NCBI GenBank assembly: GCA_021648525.1
Contig: JAKISP010000006.1
Location: 19,476 to 83,475 of the forward strand
From: Gammaproteobacteria bacterium
GTDB taxonomy: Bacteria; Pseudomonadota; Gammaproteobacteria; SZUA-140
DNA length: 64,000 bases
Direction of reading: 5' to 3'
A program made the position numbers and the translations under genes. Under the pieces are notes generated by a model, which was given only the letters and a program-made list of their open reading frames with translations, searched no databases and was not told the DNA's origin. This document shows, in pieces, positions 17,347 through 25,790 of the stretch (positions within the stretch are counted from its first letter, which is position 1; each line of letters opens with the position of its first letter).

Positions 17347-18128
17347 AGAAAAAGAAAATTGCATTATACAGTGCGTTAGCACTGGTTAGTTACCTGGTGT
17401 TTGTCGCGGTACAAACCCCGGCTGATCGCCTCTATGGGCTGATTAAAGATAAACTACCTGACGTAAAGATTTATCAACTTGATGGCACTATCTGGCAGGG
17501 GCGTACAGCCCTGGTTACGATTGGGCCACGTGCAGAGCGGCTGGAATCACTGAAGTGGGAGTTGCAACCCGCTGCTCTATTGCTTGGGCGTGCGCAGGCT
17601 GAGATAAACTTTAAATATGATAACCGCAATGTGACTGCCACCGTGGGCCGAAGTGTTGGTGGTTATTTTTTAAAAGATTTAAACGCCAGCCTCGTCGCGG
17701 CTACTGTCGAAAAATTTGCTCCGCAGCTCGCCATAGGGCTCAAAGGCCTTTTTAAGATTGAATTAGATGCGCTTTCTGTATCGGATGGACAGTTGAGTCA
17801 TGTAGAAGGAAAATTAACCTGGCGTGATGCTGGCGTCGACTTGAACAACACCTCTTTCGGTGATTTTGAAGCGATATTGAATACGGTGGATGGCACCATC
17901 AACGGTGTGATACGTGATATTGATGGGCCGATGAAAGTGAATGGCACATTAATTTTACAGCCAACAGGTGAATATGTTTTTGCGGGTACAATAGAACTGC
18001 GTGATGACAATCGTAATGACCTGCGTCAGGGGTTACGCTTTATCGGCACGCCAAACCCAAAAGGGATCTACACCATTAAGTACCAGGGTCAGTTACCGAT
18101 GAGTCGTCTCGCTGCGATTTCAGGTTAA
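17343..18128 (+). CDS. gspN: Type II secretion protein GspN
   Basis: 261 residues, one N-terminal membrane anchor and a beta-rich periplasmic domain. It has QLDGTIWQGRTALVTIG and LKWELQPAALLLGRAQAE, the typical GspN opening, and FIGTPNPKGIYTIKYQG near the end. GspN is non-essential in many type II systems. It is the last gsp gene and is followed 8 bases later by dctQ. Confidence 0.88.
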   Translation: MKKKKIALYSALALVSYLVFVAVQTPADRLYGLIKDKLPDVKIYQLDGTIWQGRTALVTIGPRAERLESLKWELQPAALLLGRAQAEINFKYDNRNVTATVGRSVGGYFLKDLNASLVAATVEKFAPQLAIGLKGLFKIELDALSVSDGQLSHVEGKLTWRDAGVDLNNTSFGDFEAILNTVDGTINGVIRDIDGPMKVNGTLILQPTGEYVFAGTIELRDDNRNDLRQGLRFIGTPNPKGIYTIKYQGQLPMSRLAAISG

Positions 18129-18136
18129 AGTGTTTC

Positions 18137-18715
18137 ATGATAACAGAGAATAAAAATGGGTTAGCACGGCTGGCCAGTGGCATCGAGTGCTTTGGCGAAT
18201 GGAGTGGTCGTTGTGTCTCCTGGTTAACATTGGCATTGGTGTTGCTGGTCAGTTATGACGTGACGATGCGCTATCTCTTTCAGGATGGCTCAGTCGCACT
18301 GCAGGAGCTAGAGTGGCATATTTTTGCACTGATCTTTCTATTGGGTGCAGCCTATACCTTAAAGCACGATGAACATGTGAGGGTTGATCTAATCTATCAC
18401 TCACGCTGGATGAGTGAACGCCGCCGTGCCTGGGTCGATCTATTCGGCACGCTCTTTTTTCTACTGCCATTTTGTATTTTGATTATTGTGAGTGCATGGC
18501 CGTTTGTCGAAAACTCATATGAGTTGAATGAACATTCACCTGACCCCGGCGGCTTGCCTTATCGTTATCTCATTAAAATGATGATCCCACTCTGCTTTGT
18601 ATTGTTAGCCCTGCAGGGTATTGCGATCATCATTCGTAGCGCACAAAAAATTACCACAGGCAAAGCGGAACCGAATGCCACCACTAATAAAGTTTCGCAA
18701 GAGCAAAACATCTGA
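18137..18715 (+). CDS. dctQ: TRAP transporter small permease subunit (DctQ)
   Basis: 192 residues with four predicted membrane segments and the DctQ features LLVSYDVTMRYLFQ and LQELEWHIFALIFLLGAAYTL. It pairs with DctM to form the membrane part of a sodium-driven TRAP carrier. It starts only 8 bases after gspN, so it is probably on the gsp transcript. The substrate is unknown. The stop TGA overlaps the dctM ATG by one base. Confidence 0.9.
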   Translation: MITENKNGLARLASGIECFGEWSGRCVSWLTLALVLLVSYDVTMRYLFQDGSVALQELEWHIFALIFLLGAAYTLKHDEHVRVDLIYHSRWMSERRRAWVDLFGTLFFLLPFCILIIVSAWPFVENSYELNEHSPDPGGLPYRYLIKMMIPLCFVLLALQGIAIIIRSAQKITTGKAEPNATTNKVSQEQNI

Positions 18716-20055
18716 TGGAGATGGAAGTCTGGGCGTTGATTATGTTCGGTGTCGTCATTGCTGCACTGATGATTGGTTTTCCGGTTGCCTTTACCCTCGG
18801 TGCGGTATCGATGGTATTTGGTGGCATCTTTCTTGGTTTTGGATTTTTCGAGCTACTACCGATGCGCATCTGGGGGGTGATGACCAACTTCACGCTGCTT
18901 GCCGTACCGCTATTTATCTTTATGGGGATCATGCTGGAGAAGTCCGGTATTGCCGAAGAGTTGCTGGAGACAATGGGGATGTTGTTTGGTCGTGTGCGCG
19001 GCGGCCTTGCCGTATCGATTGTTATTGTCGGTGCGTTACTTGCAGCTACCACCGGGGTGGTCGGTGCAACCGTGGTGGCGATGGGTGTGATCGCACTGCC
19101 TGCATTATTAAAACATGGTTACCGTACTGAGCTGGCCACCGGTACCATTGCAGCCTCCGGTACTTTAGGACAGATCATTCCGCCTAGCATTGTATTGATC
19201 TTGTTGGCTGATGTAATCGGTGTTCCGGTCGGTCAGCTCTTTGCTGGTGCGGTGGTGCCTGGTTTTTTATTGATCACCCTGTTTATTGTTTTTATTATGA
19301 TCGTGGCGTGGCGTAAGCCCGAGTATGCACCCGCGATAGATGTGAAGAAGTTACAGGCGGAACGTGGTGATAGCAGTCTGTGGGTAGCGGTCGTTACGAG
19401 TCTATTGCCACCATTATTGTTAGTGGTGGCGGTGTTAGGCTCGATTTTTTTTGGGATTGCATCACCCACTGAGTCAGCGGCCGTCGGTGCGTTGGGTGCG
19501 ATGTTATTAGCCATCCTTCGTCGTCGTTTGACGATGCCTAACCTGCAGGGCACCATGCGTCAAACCACACGTATGACCAGTATGGTGTTTTTAATTTTGA
19601 TCGGCGCGACCGCCTTTGGTCTGGTGTTTCGTGGCATGGGTGGCGACATGTTGGTCGAAGACCTGATGATGGAACTACCCGGTGGGGTGTGGGGCTTCCT
19701 GCTGGTTAGTATGCTGGTTGTCTTTATCCTGGGCTTCTTTTTAGATTTTATTGAAATCTGTTTTGTGGTGGTGCCGATCATTGCACCGATTGCGATCATG
19801 ATGGATATCGATCCCGTATGGTTTGCAATCCTGATCGCGATAAACCTACAAACCTCATTTCTCACCCCACCATTTGGATTTTCGCTCTTTTATCTCAAGG
19901 CAGTCGCACCTCCGACGGTGAAGATCACGCAAATCTATCGAGGGGTCATTCCGTTTATCATGATTCAATTGTCAGTGTTAGGTTTATTGATCGCCTTCCC
20001 GGATGTTGTAACATGGTTACCTCAGCTAATGGATGAGATGCAAGGGTTCGGTTAA
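18715..20055 (+). CDS. dctM: TRAP transporter large permease subunit (DctM)
   Basis: 446 residues, highly hydrophobic, about 12 membrane segments, with DctM motifs such as GQIIPPSIVLILLADV and NLQTSFLTPPFGFSLFYLKAVAP. This is the transport subunit of a TRAP system. The substrate-binding protein DctP, which should deliver the ligand, is not encoded anywhere in this window, so it must lie elsewhere. The Pro-Pro-Phe-Gly motif resembles TRAP carriers of the keto-acid/mannitol branch, but I do not assign a substrate. Confidence 0.93.
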   Translation: MEMEVWALIMFGVVIAALMIGFPVAFTLGAVSMVFGGIFLGFGFFELLPMRIWGVMTNFTLLAVPLFIFMGIMLEKSGIAEELLETMGMLFGRVRGGLAVSIVIVGALLAATTGVVGATVVAMGVIALPALLKHGYRTELATGTIAASGTLGQIIPPSIVLILLADVIGVPVGQLFAGAVVPGFLLITLFIVFIMIVAWRKPEYAPAIDVKKLQAERGDSSLWVAVVTSLLPPLLLVVAVLGSIFFGIASPTESAAVGALGAMLLAILRRRLTMPNLQGTMRQTTRMTSMVFLILIGATAFGLVFRGMGGDMLVEDLMMELPGGVWGFLLVSMLVVFILGFFLDFIEICFVVVPIIAPIAIMMDIDPVWFAILIAINLQTSFLTPPFGFSLFYLKAVAPPTVKITQIYRGVIPFIMIQLSVLGLLIAFPDVVTWLPQLMDEMQGFG

Positions 20056-20097
20056 CTTTGCCTATTTCAAATGGATGATAATCAGGAGTAGCTTTTG

Positions 20098-20370
20098 ATG
20101 ACGACTGAAGAAAAAAAAGACAAACCAGTGACGCAAGCAGATCGCCTTATCTTTGCCGGCTTGAAAGGAGCATTGATTGTAACCGTCTTTCTATTTACAC
20201 CGCTGTTAACGATGTTGCTCAATGCGATAGGCATGGACTCCATCGTGCCATTCATGAACGCCTTGATGTTTCCCTTGTTGTTTGTCTGTTTTGGTGCGAT
20301 GGCTTATGGCATGTGGCAAAAAAAGATGAAGGAGATGCAGGATAAACATGACTCAGATGATAGCGACTAA
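20098..20370 (+). CDS. Small two-helix membrane protein, unknown function
   Basis: 90 residues with a charged N-terminus, two membrane segments (about 22-44 and 52-74) and a charged Lys/Asp C-terminus. The start is ATG 20098 (AGGAG 9 bases upstream); a TTG one codon earlier is possible. It follows dctM by 42 bases in the same direction and may be the last gene of that transcript. I do not recognise a family. Confidence 0.6.
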   Translation: MTTEEKKDKPVTQADRLIFAGLKGALIVTVFLFTPLLTMLLNAIGMDSIVPFMNALMFPLLFVCFGAMAYGMWQKKMKEMQDKHDSDDSD

Positions 20371-20549
20371 TGCTGGTCGCCTTGATAGTGTACTAGTAGA
20401 GTCGCGGATGGTGATTTTCCTGTGCTATTCCTGGCTGGTTTTATGAAATGTGATCGAGTGCAAAGAAACTGTTCCATAATAGAACCTATTATCTTCTCGT
20501 CCATGACTATTTCAGGTTTGTGTTGGTTTTTTGCAAAAGGTTATTGTTA

Positions 20550-21056
20550 ATGAAAAATTTTTTAGTAGTGATTTTATTTCTTGGCTTTGCCATGCATGCC
20601 AGTGCCGAAACGGAGGAAAGTAAGAATCACTTTGATGCGGATAAGCTCTATTTTGGTGGTGGCCTGTCAGAGAATGATTTTAATGGGCCCAATGCGACCG
20701 GCATACAGATTTTTGTTGGTTATCCACTTACCATAAAGGCTGGAAGTGGCAGATTTGCATTAGAAGGTGGCTACATGAATAGTGGGAGTTTTGATCGCTC
20801 GGTCACTGTCCCTGCATTTGGGCCTGTGGTTTCAAGTTCCACAGCAACGGGTTTGTGGGGTACTATCGTTGGCAGCTGGAATATTGCCGATAGAACGAGT
20901 TTTATTGGACGCCTTGGACTGGATATGGGTGATGACGATGGCCTGATGTATGGTGCTGGTATTGGTTACGATCTGATTGAACGACTCACGATCCGTGGTG
21001 AATATGTGATACGTGACAATATTGACTCATTGCAGTTTAACTTTGTGTTTCGTTAA
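20550..21056 (+). CDS. Outer-membrane beta-barrel protein (OmpA/opacity-like, 8-strand type)
   Basis: 168 residues. A signal peptide ending near HASAE is followed by alternating hydrophobic and polar strands with aromatic girdles (KLYFGGGLS, GIQIFVGYPL, GRFALEGGYMNSG, GLWGTIVGSWNI, LTIRGEYVIRD). The final Phe in QFNFVFR is the usual C-terminal signal for BAM assembly. The start is ATG 20550 with AAGG upstream; an earlier in-frame start would put a charged extension before the signal peptide. Function is unknown; size suits a small structural or opacity-type barrel. Confidence 0.7.
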   Translation: MKNFLVVILFLGFAMHASAETEESKNHFDADKLYFGGGLSENDFNGPNATGIQIFVGYPLTIKAGSGRFALEGGYMNSGSFDRSVTVPAFGPVVSSSTATGLWGTIVGSWNIADRTSFIGRLGLDMGDDDGLMYGAGIGYDLIERLTIRGEYVIRDNIDSLQFNFVFR

Positions 21057-21135
21057 ACCTTAGCATTGTTTTATGCATGGGGTAGTAGTGCATTGAACCA
21101 GGGATGGTTCTCTTAATTTGTTGTATTCCTTATGA

Positions 21136-21942
21136 TTAGCCCTTATTCATAAATTGAAATATTGGCGTCCAGTACTCCTTCGAGTAGGCATTTTGTAAAT
21201 CATTGTGGCCTGCCCCATCAATTTTAATAAATATCTTCTCTGTTTTTGCACGGTTGAATATTGCTTCTCCCATTGAAAAAGGAACAACGCGATCCTGAGT
21301 GCCGTGAATCACTAGCAGTGGTGAGTTAAGGTTGTCTATTTTTGTCAAGTTATCAAATGCATCGCCTGCAAATGCAGAAATCAATCCTAATCCACTTGCT
21401 TTGGCCTGCTCCTTTCCGTTAGACAGTGGCGAAACGAGAATGAGTCCATGTAGTTTTTTATTTTGAGCGAGATCGACCGCCACGGTAGAGCCGATTGAGC
21501 GCCCAAGAATAATGATATTTTCTGCTGAAAAATCAAGCTCTTCAATCGCATACTGATAGACCGCTTTACCATCCAGATAAATTCCCGCTTCGGAAGGGCT
21601 ACCTTCACTTTTTCCATAACCTCGATAACTGGCACCGATAATATTGAAGCCAATTTTTTGAAGATGGAGAAGACCAGGCATTCGATGGTAAATATTACCC
21701 GCATTGCCATGAAAATAGATCAGCAGTTTTTTAGACCCCGTTGAGGGGAGGTAGAGTGAGGTGATCTTTACCTGATCTTCTGTCGTTATTGTGATTTCTT
21801 TTACACTGGGTGGCAGGTTTTCTATCGCAATGACATTGACCTTGTCTGGGTGAAAGGCGAAATAATTTACGATGGATTTGCATCCAGATGCCACGAATGA
21901 AAACAAAATTAAAACTAGCAGTGTGCTGAATGTTCTTATCAT
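21136..21942 (-). CDS. Alpha/beta hydrolase lipoprotein (BEM46/ABHD13-like)
   Basis: 268 residues with a lipoprotein signal peptide (SFVASGC, lipid-modified Cys21). The hydrolase core has the oxyanion HGNAGN, nucleophile elbow GRSIGS, an Asp in HGTQDRVVP and a terminal His in GAGHNDL, so the catalytic triad is complete. The fold resembles serine aminopeptidase-like BEM46 hydrolases, probably acting on lipid or peptide esters at the membrane. It is a single gene, convergent with the upstream barrel gene. Confidence 0.82.
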   Translation of the reverse strand: MIRTFSTLLVLILFSFVASGCKSIVNYFAFHPDKVNVIAIENLPPSVKEITITTEDQVKITSLYLPSTGSKKLLIYFHGNAGNIYHRMPGLLHLQKIGFNIIGASYRGYGKSEGSPSEAGIYLDGKAVYQYAIEELDFSAENIIILGRSIGSTVAVDLAQNKKLHGLILVSPLSNGKEQAKASGLGLISAFAGDAFDNLTKIDNLNSPLLVIHGTQDRVVPFSMGEAIFNRAKTEKIFIKIDGAGHNDLQNAYSKEYWTPIFQFMNKG

Positions 21943-22086
21943 TTTTTTATTATACCGTCGTGATATATGCTAAATATAAGTGATGTCAACAGATTTAATT
22001 GAATAGAACATCGACATACCTGATGCGGTGTAGCAGACTGATGCCTACTCTTTTGATGCGGCCTTTATCAACTCATGTCCAATACC

Positions 22087-22124
22087 AACAGAGAAGGCGC
22101 TCTTTGATCGCCTTCTCTGTTTTT
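22087..22124. terminator. Strong hairpin, probable transcription terminator
   Basis: A 13-bp stem (22087-22099 with 22109-22121, containing CAGAGAAGGCG) encloses a 9-base loop. On the plus strand it is followed by T-rich bases to 22124. It sits just after the pirin stop on the minus strand, so it most likely ends the DoxX-pirin transcript, although the T-run is weaker in that direction. Confidence 0.55.
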
Positions 22125-22126
22125 AC

Positions 22127-22852
22127 CTAATCGACATACGGCCCATATTGAATAATGGGTTCACCGTGGGGTGAGCCATAAGCCAGCATTACACGCGTCG
22201 CTTGTTCTGTACCAATCAGTACCTCTTTTTCACTCTCAAAAAAAGCACTCTCTCCAGCACGATAAGGTTGCTGATTTATCGTCGCATTACCATCCGCAAC
22301 ATAAATAAAACCACGCATGCCTTGAGGTATCGGTTCGAGATGTGAACCTCCATCATCAAGTTCAATATCTAAGTAACGTATCGCTGTTTTGATCTTTAGT
22401 GGAGAATCACCACCAACCAGTACCTTTATTTTCACGCCATTCTTTTCATCGACAGGAAAGGCCGCATGATTAACCTGCTGGTATTCAGGCTCAACCTGCT
22501 TTAAACGGCCAGGAAGGTTGATCCAGAGCTGAATGCCACGTGTTGGTGATTCTTCATTTGGCATCTCTGAATGTACAATTCCTTTACCAGCAGTAAAACG
22601 TTGTGCGCCTCCACTGGTTACCGTAGAGCTGTTACCGAGATTATCGGTGTGTTTGATCGAACCACTATAAAGATAGGTGATCGCCTCAAAACCACGATGT
22701 GGATGATCAGGAAAACCGTTGCCCGGTGTAATCGTAAAGTCATCCCATAATACAAATGGATCGTAATTACGAAATCCAGCAATTGGCATTAAGCGTTTCA
22801 CATTAACACCATCACCCTCTTTCATCTCTAGCGCCCTGTGCCGCTTAATCAT
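22127..22852 (-). CDS. Pirin family protein
   Basis: 241 residues of the bicupin pirin family; several bacterial members have quercetin 2,3-dioxygenase activity. The metal ligands are conserved: His50 and His52 in HPHRGFE, His94 and Glu96 in IVHSEMP. It is the last gene of a four-gene cluster with DoxX, a glutathionyl-hydroquinone reductase and a CDGSH protein, divergent from a LysR regulator. A role in oxidising or detoxifying aromatic or quinone compounds is inferred from this setting. Confidence 0.9.
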   Translation of the reverse strand: MIKRHRALEMKEGDGVNVKRLMPIAGFRNYDPFVLWDDFTITPGNGFPDHPHRGFEAITYLYSGSIKHTDNLGNSSTVTSGGAQRFTAGKGIVHSEMPNEESPTRGIQLWINLPGRLKQVEPEYQQVNHAAFPVDEKNGVKIKVLVGGDSPLKIKTAIRYLDIELDDGGSHLEPIPQGMRGFIYVADGNATINQQPYRAGESAFFESEKEVLIGTEQATRVMLAYGSPHGEPIIQYGPYVD

Positions 22853-22878
22853 CGTTTCCTCCTGTTATTTAAACACTG

Positions 22879-23112
22879 CTATCTGTTATGACTCCCGTCG
22901 CACATTGGAACGTTATCTGTCTTACCGCAACCACAAACATGCAACGTTTCATTTTTCTGCGCCATATGGTTGAGCGGCTCGCCGGTTGGATACGCGCCAT
23001 GCGAACCATCGCAATAAGGCGGGTTTTCACTATGCCCGCACTGGCACAGATGAACAGTTTCACCCGCCTTCACCTTTACCAGATACGGAAAGCCTTTGTC
23101 ATACATACCCAT
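22879..23112 (-). CDS. CDGSH iron-sulfur protein, two-domain type
   Basis: 77 residues with two CDGSH motifs, each C-x-C-x(n)-CDGSH: CQCGHSENPPYCDGSH and CGCGKTDNVPMCDGSH. Each should bind a [2Fe-2S] cluster through three Cys and one His, a redox-labile site. The start is ATG 23112 (AGGAG 7 bases upstream), not the longer upstream reading. It lies between the hydroquinone reductase and pirin genes. A paralogue of similar size is at 50435-50671. Confidence 0.9.
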   Translation of the reverse strand: MGMYDKGFPYLVKVKAGETVHLCQCGHSENPPYCDGSHGAYPTGEPLNHMAQKNETLHVCGCGKTDNVPMCDGSHNR

Positions 23113-23134
23113 TACTAAACTCCTTTTCTGGAAA

Positions 23135-24112
23135 TCAAAAACGGTCACGGTCATGAGGGGCATTAAAATTTTGCTGCGGCCCCACGGGTACAATCCGTGT
23201 TGGATTAATCACATCGTGACTATAATAATAGTGCTGCTTAATGTGAATCATATTCACCGTTTTTGCAATGCCCGCTTGCTGATAAAGCGCCCTCAAATAA
23301 TGGCTCAGATTCGGGTAGTCTGCTATCCGTTGTCGATTACACTTAAAGTGCCCCACATAAACCGCATCAAAGCGTATTAATGTTGTAAAAAGGCGCCAGT
23401 CGGCTTCTGTGATTTGATCCCCCACCAGATAACGCTGCTGTGCCAACTTTAGCTCGACTTCATCCAATGCACTAAATAACTGCTCAAATGCCTTTTTATA
23501 AGCTGCCTGGGTCGTTGCAAAACCACATTGATAGACACCGTTATTGATATTTTCATAAACAAAGGCATTTACCTGATCAATCGCCTCACGCAGCGCTTCA
23601 GGATAATAGTCATCCTTAATCCCAGTATGCGCATTAAAGGCGCTATTAAGCATGCGAATGATCTCTGATGATTCATTGCTCACAATCGTTTGCATCTGCT
23701 TGTCCCATAACACCGGAACCGTCACCCGACCACTATAATCATCGTTCACCTGCCGATAGAGTTGATAGAGGTAGTCATGCCCATTCACCACATCCAGCGT
23801 GCTCTCAAAGTTACCGCTAAAGCGCCAGCCATGTTCCAGCATATGTGGGTCAACCACTGACACACTAATCACATCCTCCAACCGTTTTAACTGACGAAAG
23901 ATCAAGGTACGGTGTGCCCAGGGGCAGGCGAGTGACACATAGAGATGATAACGTCCCGATTCTGCAACAAAGCCACCCTTGCCACCTGGCCCAGCACTCC
24001 CATCCACGGTTATCCAATGACGGAACTGTGCATCATTGCGAACAAATGTACCGCCGCTCTTAGTGGTGTCATACCACTCATCACGCCACTCACCTTTTAC
24101 CAATACCCCCAT
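23135..24112 (-). CDS. Glutathionyl-hydroquinone reductase (Xi-class GST, YqjG-like)
   Basis: 325 residues. The thioredoxin-like domain has the Xi-class motif CPWAHR with catalytic Cys63, followed by the all-helical GST C-terminal domain. Xi-class enzymes reduce glutathionyl-hydroquinones to hydroquinones, releasing GSSG, and thus recycle quinone adducts. ATG 24112 is the only sensible start and gives the family's usual length. Together with pirin, DoxX and CDGSH it indicates quinone or electrophile stress. Confidence 0.92.
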   Translation of the reverse strand: MGVLVKGEWRDEWYDTTKSGGTFVRNDAQFRHWITVDGSAGPGGKGGFVAESGRYHLYVSLACPWAHRTLIFRQLKRLEDVISVSVVDPHMLEHGWRFSGNFESTLDVVNGHDYLYQLYRQVNDDYSGRVTVPVLWDKQMQTIVSNESSEIIRMLNSAFNAHTGIKDDYYPEALREAIDQVNAFVYENINNGVYQCGFATTQAAYKKAFEQLFSALDEVELKLAQQRYLVGDQITEADWRLFTTLIRFDAVYVGHFKCNRQRIADYPNLSHYLRALYQQAGIAKTVNMIHIKQHYYYSHDVINPTRIVPVGPQQNFNAPHDRDRF

Positions 24113-24139
24113 GAACAGTGCCCTCTGCTAGTATCGAAA

Positions 24140-24553
24140 CTATGTCGTTGCTGCTTTAACTGTTTTATCACTTCCTTTTTGCTTAATCCAGGCATCAATA
24201 CTCCATGCGCCGGTACCCAGTGCGGCCACATAAAGTAAGCCGCCTGCTATCGCAAAGTTTTTCATGAACATAATCGACTGAGTTTGATCGCTAAGATTAG
24301 CGTGAAAAATCACTGCTGAGATAATACTAAAACCAGCCAACCCCAATGCTGCCAATCGCGCCTGAAAACCCAGTATCAATGCCAGTCCACCACCAATTTC
24401 CAGCACGATCACCACCGGTAGCAGTCCACCCGACACGCCCATCGCTTCCATCCACCCCTGTGTCGCAGCATAACCACCGATTTTGCTGATGCCCGCCAGC
24501 AGGAAAATATGCCCAAGAAGGATTCGCCCGATTAATGTTGCTGCCTTTTTCAT
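24140..24553 (-). CDS. DoxX family inner-membrane protein
   Basis: 137 residues, four membrane helices, beginning GRILLGHIFLLAGISKI with GGYAATQGWM after it, a typical DoxX/YphA start. The name comes from a thiosulfate:quinone oxidoreductase subunit, but most bacterial members have an unclear redox-linked role. It is the first gene of the cluster running to pirin and is divergent from the LysR gene across 140 bases that should hold both promoters. Confidence 0.88.
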   Translation of the reverse strand: MKKAATLIGRILLGHIFLLAGISKIGGYAATQGWMEAMGVSGGLLPVVIVLEIGGGLALILGFQARLAALGLAGFSIISAVIFHANLSDQTQSIMFMKNFAIAGGLLYVAALGTGAWSIDAWIKQKGSDKTVKAATT

Positions 24554-24693
24554 AAAATTGCTCCTGATTTGTTGTAGTAGGATCGAAACATTGATCTGCT
24601 TCGTTATTCAACCTGAACTATTATCGTCATATTAATTCGATTAAAAAGCGTAAATATTTGCTAAAAACTATCGAATTATTTGATAATAGAGCC

Positions 24694-25608
24694 ATGAATA
24701 AACTACGAGTCACCCTTGAGCAGTGGCGCACGCTACAGGCAGTCATCGATTTTGGTGGCTATGCCCAGGCCGCTGAGAAGCTACATCGCAGCCAGTCATC
24801 GCTTAGCTATACCATTGCTAAACTGCAGCAACAACTGGGCATGCCGCTGTTGCGGATCGAAGGGCGCAAGGCGGTATTGACCCCTGCCGGTGAGGTATTG
24901 CTACGCCGTTCGCGTCAACTGGTCGATAGTGCCGCTGAGCTGGAAGCGGCCGCACACAATCTCGACCAGGGCTGGGAGCCAGAAATCCGCGTGGTGGTTG
25001 ATGCAGCCTTTCCGAGCGTATACCTGATGTCAGCACTTAAAGCATTTATACCACTGAGTCGCGGCACCCAGATCCAGCTCAATGAAGTGGTACTTTCTGG
25101 TGCAGATGAAGCGCTGCTGGCAGGCGATGCCGACCTGGTGATCTGCGGGCATGTGCCACAGGGGTTTCTCGGCGATCAATTGATCGAGGTTGAGTTTATC
25201 GCCGTCGCTCATTGTGACCATCACCTGCATCAACCTGGTCGCGAACTGACTTATGAAGATCTGCGACGTGAAATTCAGATCGTGATTCGTGACTCCGGTG
25301 TACAATTGAACCGTGATGTCGGTTGGCTAGGTTCATCTCATCGCTGGACCGTCACCAGCATTGATAAAGCAACCGATGCACTGGTCGGCGGGCTGGGTTT
25401 TGGCTGGGTACCGCATCACCATGCAAAAAGGTATATCGAATCTGGTGAGCTGCGACCACTGCCGCTACGCGAAGGCCAGCGTAGAAAAGTACACCTGTTT
25501 ATGGTTTTTGGTCAATCAGAAAGAGCAGGGCCAGCCACCCATAAACTGGCGGCTATACTGCGTGAGAATTGCAATGAAACAAACATAAAAACGATGAGAG
25601 AAGAATGA
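24694..25608 (+). CDS. LysR-type transcriptional regulator
   Basis: 304 residues. The N-terminal winged helix is RVTLEQWRTLQAVIDFGGYAQ followed by AAEKLHRSQSSLSYTIAKLQ; the C-terminal effector domain (about 92-300) is of the periplasmic-binding type. ATG 24694 is used; a TTG at 24658 would add 12 residues before the HTH. It is divergent from the DoxX-GST-CDGSH-pirin cluster, the classical LysR arrangement, so it probably controls it. Its stop overlaps the start of the truncated ppnP. Confidence 0.92.
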   Translation: MNKLRVTLEQWRTLQAVIDFGGYAQAAEKLHRSQSSLSYTIAKLQQQLGMPLLRIEGRKAVLTPAGEVLLRRSRQLVDSAAELEAAAHNLDQGWEPEIRVVVDAAFPSVYLMSALKAFIPLSRGTQIQLNEVVLSGADEALLAGDADLVICGHVPQGFLGDQLIEVEFIAVAHCDHHLHQPGRELTYEDLRREIQIVIRDSGVQLNRDVGWLGSSHRWTVTSIDKATDALVGGLGFGWVPHHHAKRYIESGELRPLPLREGQRRKVHLFMVFGQSERAGPATHKLAAILRENCNETNIKTMREE

Positions 25609-25784
25609 AACACTTTGAAAATATCACTATCGATAAAAAAGTTAACATCTATTTTTATGGTGGTGTCACCAGCCACATCATTCACTTTTCCAGTGGTGAA
25701 ATCAAAACACTCGGCATGATGCAGTCTGGTGATTATGAATTTAATACCAAACTATTTAGCGGAACGATCCAGTCGTTCCGCTAA
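25605..25784 (+). pseudogene. ppnP: Truncated pyrimidine/purine nucleoside phosphorylase PpnP (DUF1255)
   Basis: 59 codons. Residues 4-48 read FENITIDKKVNIYF, then GGVTSHIIHF, then KTLGMMQSGDYEFNT: the first half of PpnP, a cupin of about 94 residues that splits nucleosides with phosphate. After residue 48 the family sequence stops and a hairpin-coded tail ends in TAA. The second half of the cupin barrel is missing, so it is unlikely to be active. Its ATG overlaps the LysR stop (ATGA), suggesting a former LysR-ppnP operon. A deletion joined it to the haem cluster. Confidence 0.7.
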
Positions 25785-25785
25785 A
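25755..25785. repeat. 13-bp perfect stem-loop at the broken end of ppnP
   Basis: TTTAGCGGAACGA (25755-25767) pairs exactly with 25773-25785 around a 5-base loop. It forms the last codons and stop of the ppnP remnant and lies 6 bases from the stop of the convergent DHC gene, so it may terminate transcripts from both sides. There is no T-run. It could also be the scar of the rearrangement that removed the ppnP 3' end. Confidence 0.6.
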
Positions 25786-25790
25786 ATTCA

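Noticed and set aside
18137..20370. Search for a dctP gene in the TRAP region
   Set aside because: The third gene encodes a small two-helix membrane protein, not a binding protein.
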